The notes below the pieces were generated by a model. The model searched no databases and was not told the DNA's origin. It saw only the letters and a list, made by a program, of their open reading frames with translations. Source: Sphingobacteriales bacterium (GTDB lineage Bacteria > Bacteroidota > Bacteroidia > Sphingobacteriales > Sphingobacteriaceae). From it: 41,594 nucleotides of DNA. Where the stretch lies: contig JAATFQ010000015.1 in assembly GCA_015655115.1 (NCBI GenBank), forward strand, positions 1 to 41,594. The letters are read 5' to 3'. Positions 34,160 to 40,730 of this stretch are shown here, piece by piece. The number at the start of each line of letters is the position of its first letter. The first letter of the stretch is position 1. The position numbers and the translations under genes were made by a program.

Positions 34160-34741
34160 ATGAAAGAATTGAGTAGGCTATTGATGCAAATGGAGTTTAT
34201 AAGGGAGATTGATAAGCTTAAGTATATACAGCGAAAAACAAAATTATTTAACAGTGAAAGACATGAAAATGATGCTGAACACAGCTGGCACCTTGCTATG
34301 ATGGTAATGGTCTTGTCCGAATACGCTAATGAACCTATCAATGTACTCAAAGTATTGAAAATGGTGTTATTGCATGATATTGTTGAAATTGATGCAGGGG
34401 ACACTTTTCTTTATGATACCACAAAAGATCATACCAATACTGATGAAGAGTTAATTGCCGCACATCGTATTTTCGGCATTTTGCCAGAAGATATGGCTAA
34501 AGACTTTACAGAGATTTGGATTGAGTTTGAAAATGGGGAAAGCAACGACGCGAAATTTGCAAAAGCAATTGACAGGTTAGAGCCTATTCTTCAGAATATT
34601 TCTAATCAGGGTGGAACATGGACTGAATATGCCGTTTCTTTCGATACAGTTTATCAAAAAATTGATAAAATAAAACATGGCTCCACATTCCTCTGGGATC
34701 ACGTCGAAGAGTTGATTGAAGATTTTAGAAAAAAAGTATAA
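34160..34741 (+). CDS. HD-domain phosphohydrolase (HDDC2/YfbR-like)
   Basis: 193 residues. Metal and catalytic residues are evident: HENDAEHSWHLAMMVMVL (His41/His44), LLHDIVEIDAGDTF (His72-Asp73, Asp78, Asp81) and AKAIDRLEPILQN with the last conserved Asp. This matches the HDDC2/YfbR group, which includes 5'-deoxynucleotidases. It probably hydrolyses nucleoside monophosphates in the cytoplasm. A TTTCTTTG at 34126-34133 is one base off the -7 consensus. Confidence 0.88.
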   Translation: MKELSRLLMQMEFIREIDKLKYIQRKTKLFNSERHENDAEHSWHLAMMVMVLSEYANEPINVLKVLKMVLLHDIVEIDAGDTFLYDTTKDHTNTDEELIAAHRIFGILPEDMAKDFTEIWIEFENGESNDAKFAKAIDRLEPILQNISNQGGTWTEYAVSFDTVYQKIDKIKHGSTFLWDHVEELIEDFRKKV

Positions 34742-34915
34742 TTTTTTATTTCCATTCAATGTAGGAGAAAAGATAAAAGAAAAACAACGGCCGCTACCAC
34801 ATGACGGTAATTGACCACGGTTGATCACAATTGACTGCCAGGATGCTCTGGACAGTGAAACAAGAATGGGTAGCCACTGGATAGATTTGTAGCAAGACGG
34901 GTATAAATAGGCATT

Positions 34916-34975
34916 AAATAAGGTGTCACTGCGGTTGGTTTAACCAGTTCAATTTACCGCAGTGACACCTTATTT
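34916..34975. repeat. Perfect 20-bp inverted repeat
   Basis: AAATAAGGTGTCACTGCGGT (34916-34935) recurs as its exact complement at 34956-34975 around a 20-nt spacer that itself contains GGTTTAACC. It could be a terminator for the HD gene, although about 180 nt past its stop, or the ends of a tiny lost mobile element. Confidence 0.6.
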
Positions 34976-35040
34976 ACTCCTGAGTATCACTGCTCGTGCC
35001 TCGAACAGTCTACGAACAAACCATAGCTATACTGGGCATT

Positions 35041-35095
35041 TATCACGTCGTGATATAGTATACAATAAGACAACATCCTGATATAGTTATACAAA
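35041..35095. promoter_or_regulatory. Candidate operator array upstream of the AraC gene
   Basis: A palindrome TATCACG-T-CGTGATA (35041-35055) overlaps the first of two near-identical direct repeats, TGATATAGTATACAA at 35051 and TGATATAGTTATACAA at 35079, 28 bp apart. They lie 45-90 bp upstream of the -7 box, where an activator would bind. Confidence 0.4.
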
Positions 35096-35139
35096 TCTTG
35101 CCATAACATTAAATTACAATCATCTTAAATTTTCTTTAC

Positions 35140-35147
35140 TACCTTTG
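35140..35147 (+). promoter_or_regulatory. -7 box of the AraC gene at 35168
   Basis: TACCTTTG matches TAnnTTTG, 20 nt before the start codon. The -33 region is not clearly conserved, which suits an activator-dependent promoter. Confidence 0.5.
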
Positions 35148-35167
35148 ATAAGATAACCTGATTTCAA

Positions 35168-36049
35168 ATGGAAGAAACTATCGGCTTACTGGAAAAGATC
35201 AGGCATCATGACAAGGTGTGCATCGCTCTGAACGAAAATTGCGCCATTCCTTTGCCCGATGATGTAATGCGGATATTGGTCAGGCCGCACCGGCTATCTT
35301 TTTATTATTTCCAATACCTCGAAAAAGGTACAGCAACGTTTAAGACCGATCTGGAAGAATTTACCATTAACGATGGTGCGTTGGCCTTTGGCTTGCCCAA
35401 TCAGATCTTTACTAAGTTGCCTTACGACAAGAACATGCCGCAGTATGCGCTTTCATTTGATGAAAATACACTAACGCTGCTTCCCGGTTCGTACCCTTTC
35501 CTTGTTAATCCATTCAATGTAAATTCCATCTCTTTTGATCCCGCTTCACAAAAACGGATAAAGAATTTGCTTTCCGGGTTGTTCCAGTTACTTCATGCGC
35601 CAGGGAAACAGAAAAAGGCTGAGGTCATTTTAGCTCATTTACATGCCTTGCTGACCGAATATAACGCAGGTTATTTTGAAGAGTATCAAAGCCAGGGTAT
35701 CAGCACCACTTCTAAATTGTCAAAGTACATAGCTTTTAAGCTGGCTGTAGAAAATAGTCTGACCGAGCAGCATGACGTACAAAGCATTGCTGAAAAGCTC
35801 GCGCTAACATCAAATACACTTTACGGGATTGTAAAGGAATATTCAGGTGTGTCGCCTAAGGAATGGATTACTAACCGGCTCATGCTGGAAGCTCAGCGGA
35901 AACTGCAATACTCCACGATCTCAGTCAAAGAACTGGCCTATGAGTTGGGCTTTAACGACCCTGGTTATTTCTCCCGTCTCTTTAAAAAAAGCACCGGAAA
36001 GAGCGTAAGCCGCTACCTTTCAGAGTTGCAGGATTTGTCCCGGAATTAA
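35168..36049 (+). CDS. AraC-family transcriptional regulator
   Basis: 293 residues. The N-terminal cupin-like sensor spans ~35-165 (LSFYYFQYLEKGTATFKTDL, INDGALAFGLPNQIF). The C-terminal double HTH spans ~190-288 (VQSIAEKLALTSNTLYGIVK, SPKEWITNRLMLEAQRKLQY, then VKELAYELGFNDPGYFSRLF). It is 68 nt upstream of an SDR gene on the same strand, and its last codons contain one copy of a direct repeat whose second copy lies in the gap. Regulation of the SDR gene is therefore likely. Confidence 0.92.
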   Translation: MEETIGLLEKIRHHDKVCIALNENCAIPLPDDVMRILVRPHRLSFYYFQYLEKGTATFKTDLEEFTINDGALAFGLPNQIFTKLPYDKNMPQYALSFDENTLTLLPGSYPFLVNPFNVNSISFDPASQKRIKNLLSGLFQLLHAPGKQKKAEVILAHLHALLTEYNAGYFEEYQSQGISTTSKLSKYIAFKLAVENSLTEQHDVQSIAEKLALTSNTLYGIVKEYSGVSPKEWITNRLMLEAQRKLQYSTISVKELAYELGFNDPGYFSRLFKKSTGKSVSRYLSELQDLSRN

Positions 36050-36061
36050 AGGGATTTGTCC
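36031..36061 (+). promoter_or_regulatory. Direct-repeat operator for the SDR gene
   Basis: An exact 10-bp repeat GGATTTGTCC occurs at 36031-36040, inside the last AraC codons, and at 36052-36061, spaced 21 bp. Two tandem half-sites 21 bp apart are the classic AraC-family arrangement. Confidence 0.5.
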
Positions 36062-36084
36062 ATACTGATAAATTCGCTGCTCGC

Positions 36085-36092
36085 TACCTTTG
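36085..36092 (+). promoter_or_regulatory. -7 box of the SDR gene
   Basis: TACCTTTG, 25 nt before the start codon, matches TAnnTTTG. The second operator copy ends 23 bp upstream of it, at the -33 region. Confidence 0.5.
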
Positions 36093-36117
36093 CTTCATCA
36101 ATTAGAGATAACGACTT

Positions 36118-36855
36118 ATGAAAACAGCATTAGTAACAGGGGCCAACAAAGGGATTGGCTTTGAAACAGCGAAAATATTAGCTCAAAATGGATTCTTTGT
36201 TTATTTGGGCAGCCGTACGTTAGAGAATGGTCAGTCCGCGGCAGACAGTTTGAAAGCTGAAGGACTAAATAATGTGGAGGCCATACGGCTGGATGTCACG
36301 AACCAGGACTCGGTAGATGCAGCGCGGAAAACTATTGGTGAAAAGGCCGGAGTGTTAGATGTTCTGGTCAACAATGCTGGCATCTCCGGTAACTTTGAAC
36401 AATCAGCTTTAACATCAACAGCCGACGAATATTTAAAGGTTTATGATACAAATGTATTCGGCATTGTACGGGTCACACAGGCATTCATCGGCTTATTGAA
36501 AGAGTCACCGGAGCCAAGGATTGTTAATGTGAGCACTGCCATGGCATCTCTTACCATGGCAGCAGACATTTATGGCAATAGTTACCCTAAAAGATATGTG
36601 GTTTATCAATCTTCCAAATCAGCACTGAACATGTATACGGTGAACCTGGCTTATGAACTTCGTGATACGCCATTTAAAATAAATGCTGTTTGTCCGGGCT
36701 GGACGCAGACGGATTTCACGGGGCATCAGGGAACGAGTACAACTGAACAAGCAGGAAAACGCATCGCCAAATATGCATTGTTGGGTCAGGATGGACCTAC
36801 CGGGCAATATTTTAGCGAAGAATACTACCCTGCTCCAGCCAATTGTCCTTGGTAA
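36118..36855 (+). CDS. Short-chain dehydrogenase/reductase (SDR)
   Basis: 245 residues. Classical SDR motifs: TGANKGIGFE (7-16) for NAD(P) binding, NNAG (85-88), Ser139 in VNVSTAMASL, and Tyr163-x3-Lys167 in YVVYQSSKSALNMYTVNLAY, then VNAVCPGWTQTDF-type INAVCPGWTQTDFTG. It reduces or oxidises a carbonyl/alcohol; the arginine after the first strand (GSRTL) favours NADPH. The substrate is unknown. It is probably switched by the AraC regulator upstream, a pairing common among Bacteroidota. Confidence 0.92.
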   Translation: MKTALVTGANKGIGFETAKILAQNGFFVYLGSRTLENGQSAADSLKAEGLNNVEAIRLDVTNQDSVDAARKTIGEKAGVLDVLVNNAGISGNFEQSALTSTADEYLKVYDTNVFGIVRVTQAFIGLLKESPEPRIVNVSTAMASLTMAADIYGNSYPKRYVVYQSSKSALNMYTVNLAYELRDTPFKINAVCPGWTQTDFTGHQGTSTTEQAGKRIAKYALLGQDGPTGQYFSEEYYPAPANCPW

Positions 36856-36901
36856 AACCAATTATTCAAAACTAAAATTTCGGGTTAAATCGGGCTTTTA
36901 A

Positions 36902-37165
36902 TTATGACTTTGCAGAATAATCTGCCATGGTATCTAAGATTTCATTTATTATCTTTACACTGAAAGAATGCCTGCCCATTAGCCATCTATTGATTTCGTC
37001 TGGATTGATGTCTAGTGAGACAGCAAGTTCATTTGCTGAAAGATTTTTGGCGGTTAATGTTTTTGAGGTTTTACTGGCAACATCAAGATTCAACTGTGTT
37101 AACTCCTCTATAGCGGGGTTTCCATTTTCTGCCAGCCAGATGGATACAAAATCGTTCTTTTCCAT
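36902..37165 (-). CDS. Small helix-turn-helix protein (XRE/antitoxin-like)
   Basis: 87 residues. The C-terminal ~50 residues form an HTH: LSANELAVSLDINPDEINRW followed by LMGRHSFSVKIINEILDTM, as in XRE-family and HigA-type antitoxins. The N-terminal 40 residues are unrecognised. No toxin gene is adjacent. A perfect -7 box lies 64-71 bp upstream of the start, so it has its own promoter. It could be an orphan antitoxin or a small stand-alone regulator. Confidence 0.65.
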   Translation of the reverse strand: MEKNDFVSIWLAENGNPAIEELTQLNLDVASKTSKTLTAKNLSANELAVSLDINPDEINRWLMGRHSFSVKIINEILDTMADYSAKS

Positions 37166-37228
37166 TTATGTTTTTTGTAATTATTTACAGCATTCAGCGC
37201 CTTGTGCACTATTTGTAAGTTTGGGCGG

Positions 37229-37236
37229 CAAATCTA
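37229..37236 (-). promoter_or_regulatory. -7 box of the small HTH gene
   Basis: The minus strand reads TAGATTTG, an exact TAnnTTTG, with TTTC about 20 bp upstream as a weak -33. Confidence 0.45.
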
Positions 37237-37305
37237 GTGATATTACTTTTATTACTGAAACTATAATGGAAGTCTGCCTACAATAGAACGCAGGAATAAA
37301 TCAGC

Positions 37306-37339
37306 GAAACTTGATATCACTTGTGTAACATCAAGTTTC
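37306..37339 (-). terminator. Hairpin after the ORF6N remnant
   Basis: GAAACTTGAT/ATCAAGTTTC forms a perfect 10-bp stem with a 14-nt loop, just past the minus-strand ORF6N stop at 37346. No good U-tract follows, so terminator function is moderate. Confidence 0.4.
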
Positions 37340-37345
37340 ATTGAT

Positions 37346-37640
37346 TTATAAAATACCGGGTTTGAAAGCTATTCTGGTTCTTAGTGGATTTGGGTTTTCT
37401 TGTTTTTCTACTAATTCGTCAAGATATCGAAATACAATTTCCATGTTTTTATCTTGATTATTTAGTTTGTCTTTTATTTTTTCAATTTCTAACCTCAGAT
37501 CAGTATTATCAGCCAACATTTGGTGCATACGATTAAGAACTCGTATAATTTGAACATTCACGGCTATCGCCCTATCACTATTCAAAATGTCCGACAACAT
37601 TGCTTGCTACTCACTGTTCAGTAAAGACGTAGGGAGGTTC
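37346..37640 (-). pseudogene. ORF6N-domain protein, broken C-terminal remnant
   Basis: The minus strand first reads PPYVFTEQ and then TGA (37611-37613) where ORF6N proteins have TEQGVAML, so GGA became TGA. A 4-bp duplication (AGCAAGCA, 37601-37608) then shifts the frame before MLSDILNSDRAIAVNVQIIR, which continues as a good ORF6N C-terminal half with a coiled segment (LRLEIEKIKDKL) to 37346. The first ~85 residues are absent, and the remnant abuts the VOC stop at 37643. ORF6N domains are associated with phage and mobile elements. Confidence 0.75.
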
Positions 37641-37642
37641 AG

Positions 37643-38038
37643 TTAACTAAATTTCTTTATAGCTTCTGGAGTGACAGGAGTAAAGAAATTGATTAAATTG
37701 CCGTCCGGGTCGCGAAATAATAATGAACGATTTCCCCATGGCATCGTTGTAGGCTTCTGAACAATTTCACTTAATAAATCTTTAATATTATTGTATTGCT
37801 CATCGACATTCTCCACAAGAAATTCTATGATTACACTTTTGTTATTCTCCGGGTGTGCTAAATCTTTTCCGAACAAACTCATTGTCCGTGTACTTCCTAT
37901 TGCTAAATTACAACTACCGGTAGTTATCTCTGCAAAGTCTTCTGTTGACCAGTGAGCAGATAACCCTGTAATTTTTTCAAAAAACTCAACCAATCGTTTG
38001 ATGTCGGCGGTGATAATTCTTAATGATGCTAAATTCAT
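37643..38038 (-). CDS. VOC (glyoxalase/bleomycin-resistance) family protein
   Basis: 131 residues. Two beta-alpha-beta-beta-beta modules: MNLASLRIITADIKRLVEFF with EKITGL, and NKSVIIEFLVENVDEQYNNI with MPWGNRSLLFRDPDGNLINF, ending FTPVTPEAIKKF. VOC proteins bind a metal and act on small molecules; the substrate is unknown. It lies 50 nt downstream of the WYL regulator gene, a frequent pair. CAAAAATA at 38064-38071 (TATTTTTG on the minus strand) suggests an extra promoter. Confidence 0.88.
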   Translation of the reverse strand: MNLASLRIITADIKRLVEFFEKITGLSAHWSTEDFAEITTGSCNLAIGSTRTMSLFGKDLAHPENNKSVIIEFLVENVDEQYNNIKDLLSEIVQKPTTMPWGNRSLLFRDPDGNLINFFTPVTPEAIKKFS

Positions 38039-38088
38039 GATACTATTATTTAATATAATAACACAAAAATAAATTGGTCAAGTGACAA

Positions 38089-38811
38089 CTATGTGTCAGG
38101 GGTGTTGAATTCTTTTTCTTTGTTTTTTAAATAAGATGCAAGTGTAATCTCATGAGGTTTGAAACTTAATTCGAGTAATTTAATCTCCATAATCCTATCT
38201 AAACGGAACATTCTATAATCTTCTCGAAGGTGGCAATATGCTATTAATGCCCAACTTTCCTTTAACGTATAATATAAGGCAAATGGTTCGATATTTCGGT
38301 CTGTTTTTTCATCTTTGTGTCCTGATAGATAAGTAATATTTAAAATCTTAAAGGAAGTTAGTGCGTTCTGAATTAATGTCAATGAATCACTTGTAGCCAT
38401 ATTTGGGATGGCAGGACTAATAGCGATCCTATTTGCTAAGAGTTCCACTTTATCTTTTGTTGCGTATAATAAAACAGCTTTTATTTTGCTGATTGCATCA
38501 CTATACGCCCTAACAAGAGAACTATCACTGTTTTTTAGTACTACTTGTTCAATAGTGATTAAAGCATTTGCCTCATTTTCAGTAAACATAACAGGTGGAA
38601 TTCTATAACCTTCCACTAACGAATACCCTTTTCCATTTGATATGTATATTGGAACTCCTGCTTGTTCCAAAATTCTTATATCGCGATATATTGTTCTAAC
38701 ACTAACGCCAAATTTTTCGGCAAGTGCTGTGGATGTTATAACTCTTTTTGTTTGCAATTGTATCAGAATCGCAGTCAGTCTGGAGATCCTTTTAATATCG
38801 TTATCATTCAT
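38089..38811 (-). CDS. YafY-type HTH/WYL-domain transcriptional regulator
   Basis: 240 residues. The N-terminal HTH_11 domain (RISRLTAILIQLQTKRVITS, LAEKFGVSVRTIYRDIRILE) is followed by YISNGKGYSLVEGYRIPPVM, which is characteristic of this group. A WYL-type ligand domain lies at ~165-225 (RNIEPFALYYTLKESWALIA, YCHLREDYRMFRLDRI). It probably controls the VOC gene immediately downstream. The C-terminus is shorter than in full WYL regulators, without a clear WCX extension. Confidence 0.9.
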   Translation of the reverse strand: MNDNDIKRISRLTAILIQLQTKRVITSTALAEKFGVSVRTIYRDIRILEQAGVPIYISNGKGYSLVEGYRIPPVMFTENEANALITIEQVVLKNSDSSLVRAYSDAISKIKAVLLYATKDKVELLANRIAISPAIPNMATSDSLTLIQNALTSFKILNITYLSGHKDEKTDRNIEPFALYYTLKESWALIAYCHLREDYRMFRLDRIMEIKLLELSFKPHEITLASYLKNKEKEFNTPDT

Positions 38812-39166
38812 TTAGGAATTTTATCATTATTTGTCAGTATAAGTATTATTTATTGAGACAATAAAGATATAAATTACTAACAATGGGTGGCTTTTGGACA
38901 ATGTAAATATAAAGACCTCATGGTACTCGAGCACCAAATATGCAGTGAAATAGAACAGATGGTAATTTATCAGTAATCCTTAACCAAAAAGCGCCCTTAA
39001 ATAACATTTAGAAGCGTCTTATTTTTCTGGTGATCCCGCTGGGATTTCACAACTAGAGTGAAAATCAGGGGTTATTCAATATTTGTAGGGCTTTGGAACT
39101 GGTACTAACCAAATCACTCACCTTTTATTTGTTACGTTTTAGCTGCAAATGCTATTTTTAAATATA
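38812..39166. other. Gene-free stretch with a tRNA-like fragment
   Basis: No coding frame is supportable. It includes the WYL gene leader with a weak -7 (TATCTTTA on the minus strand, 38862-38869) and a tRNA 3'-end-like fragment at 39028-39046. The rest shows no recognisable structure. Confidence 0.4.
39028..39046 (-). other. Possible tRNA 3'-end fragment (att-site scar)
   Basis: The minus strand reads AATCCCAGCGGGATCACCA. It fits the end of a T-loop, the 3' T-stem strand CCCAG, a 7-nt acceptor strand CGGGATC, a discriminator A and CCA. No 5' part of a tRNA is present. Short tRNA 3' ends are commonly left by integrative elements. Confidence 0.35.
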
Positions 39167-39170
39167 CTAG

Positions 39171-39328
39171 CAGCCTGTCGGACTTAAATCAAAGAAGATA
39201 TAAAAATGCAAAAAACAGGTAAAATCGACACTTTTGACCACTCTACATTTCCATATTTGAGTGTGAAAGGAAAGTTGGCTGTAAATATTGAATTCTCAGG
39301 AGTCTTAGGCATTTAGTCCGACAGGCTG
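39171..39328. mobile_element. MITE-like element with terminal inverted repeats and CTAG duplication
   Basis: The ends are CAGCCTGTCGGACT and its exact complement (39171-39184 and 39315-39328), continuing as TTAAAT/ATTTA with one extra base. Both ends are bordered by CTAG (39167-39170 and 39329-39332), a plausible 4-bp palindromic target duplication. The 158-bp element is too short for a transposase. It contains a 36-codon frame, MQKTGKIDTFDHSTFPYLSV and on, whose stop TAG lies next to the right repeat. It would need a full-length IS elsewhere to move. Confidence 0.65.
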
Positions 39329-39455
39329 CTAGCTTTTTTCAATTTAACAATTATCAACTTTGTAAGTCATAAGGTGATAAAGATATTATTTCCAAACTAC
39401 CAGTAAAAGCGGGGGGAGTATAAATGTAGCGGGGTGGTGACAATCTTCTTTGTTA

Positions 39456-40649
39456 TTAATTCTCGTTCCTGAAAACAAATATCGAACAAATCGCTGCAAC
39501 CAAAATACCAAAGCCAAATAACTGGAATGCCCTGTCCAGACCGATATTCACGATCAGGGTCAATCCCAGGCTTCCGAGGCCATAACCTGAGAAAAGGAAA
39601 AAAGCGAAAAGCCCTGTAGCAGCGCCTTTTTTGGAACTGAATGTGGTGACAATAGCAGCGAACAGGGGATGGGATAAATCAAATCCTAAAGACAGCAATG
39701 CCACCAAAACACAGGAAGCGGCAAGACTGAAATTCTGGCTTAGTAACAGCACGGTGACTGCGCCCAGGAATAGGCCTAAAGGTATTATCTTGTTTCTTCC
39801 GTAGCGGTCGGCGAGCTTGCCCAAAAATGGCCCAAACAATAGCCCAGGAATACCATAACCTAATAAGGCAAGACCGATCTGAAATTCGTTCAATCCGTAA
39901 TTCTTATAGAAGAAATAAGCCAGCCAGGCAAAAATGCCGCCATGGAACATACCGTTGAACAATACATAAAAATAGGTACGCCTTGCCCTTCCGGTCGACA
40001 AGATACTACGGAAAGACAGCAAAATCTTATCCCTGGTTTTTGATACAGCTTCCCTTTTTCCGAAGATATTCTTTTGCTGTATCAATATCAGGCTAAAAAT
40101 AACCAACCCGATATTTGCGACCCCCACAAAAAGCCATTGCCAGCCTATCACAGAAGTAATTAATGCCCCGGCGCTGGATCCAAACGCCGTACCACCTGCC
40201 ATGTTGCCGAAGAAGATCCCGAGAGCGTGACCCCGCTTTTCGTAAGGATAGTTATCACTGATCCAACTAATAGTTGTAGGGGCAATACCAGCAGCACCGA
40301 TGCCTGTCAATAATCTTAAGAAAATCATCTGGTTGATTCCGTTTACAAAAGCTGTCAACAGCGTAAACAAACAAAACATAACGAGGCAAAAAGCAACAAT
40401 CCGGAACCTGCCGAAGCGGTCGCTAAGAGGTGCATACACCAATGTGAGCAACCCATACCCGAGCAAGTAGGCAGGTTCGATAAAACTGACGTGCCGAACA
40501 GTAGTGCTGAAGTGTTCAGAAAGCATGGGCAGCAGCGGTGCCACCATGAAGCCCTGGAAAAAGATAATGAAAGTTGCCAGTGATACGATATAGACCGGGA
40601 GCATGGATACCTGTGCAGCCGTTCCGCCGCTTTTATTTAAGTCATTCAT
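39456..40649 (-). CDS. MFS transporter (DHA1-type efflux)
   Basis: 397 residues, about 12 membrane segments. Motifs: VAPLLPMLSEHFSTTVRHVS in TM1-2, the loop DRFGRFRIVAF (motif A), RLLTGIGAAGIAPTTISWIS (motif B), then ADRYGRNKIIPLG in the second half. It probably exports small molecules; the substrate is unknown. It follows an AraC regulator on the same strand by 81 nt. AGTCCAA (40667-40673) and TTGGACT (40722-40728) form an inverted pair flanking the gap and may be regulatory. Confidence 0.9.
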   Translation of the reverse strand: MNDLNKSGGTAAQVSMLPVYIVSLATFIIFFQGFMVAPLLPMLSEHFSTTVRHVSFIEPAYLLGYGLLTLVYAPLSDRFGRFRIVAFCLVMFCLFTLLTAFVNGINQMIFLRLLTGIGAAGIAPTTISWISDNYPYEKRGHALGIFFGNMAGGTAFGSSAGALITSVIGWQWLFVGVANIGLVIFSLILIQQKNIFGKREAVSKTRDKILLSFRSILSTGRARRTYFYVLFNGMFHGGIFAWLAYFFYKNYGLNEFQIGLALLGYGIPGLLFGPFLGKLADRYGRNKIIPLGLFLGAVTVLLLSQNFSLAASCVLVALLSLGFDLSHPLFAAIVTTFSSKKGAATGLFAFFLFSGYGLGSLGLTLIVNIGLDRAFQLFGFGILVAAICSIFVFRNEN

Positions 40650-40730
40650 TCTTTTCTTTGTTTAATAGTCCAAATTTCGGGAACGTGAAAAGAATATGGC
40701 TTATACCTATTCGGGCAATGATTGGACTTT

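Larger units (their letters stand above)
34742..35167. other. Regulatory gap with stacked repeats and an inverted repeat
   Basis: No gene is supportable in these 426 bases. In order it contains three TTGA units phased every 10 bp (34811, 34821, 34831), a 20-bp perfect inverted repeat (34916-34975), a TATCACG-T-CGTGATA palindrome (35041-35055), a direct repeat (35051 and 35079), and a -7 box for the AraC gene. The density of structure is higher than in any other gap of this window. Confidence 0.5.

Noticed and set aside
34081..34404. 107-codon minus-strand frame overlapping the HD gene
   Set aside because: It lies antisense to a clear HD-domain gene and is low-complexity (Ser/Ile/Asn-rich), a shadow frame.
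39216..39313. Internal MITE frame as a transposase fragment
   Set aside because: The 36 residues show no DDE or HTH transposase motif, so it is described only as a short frame.
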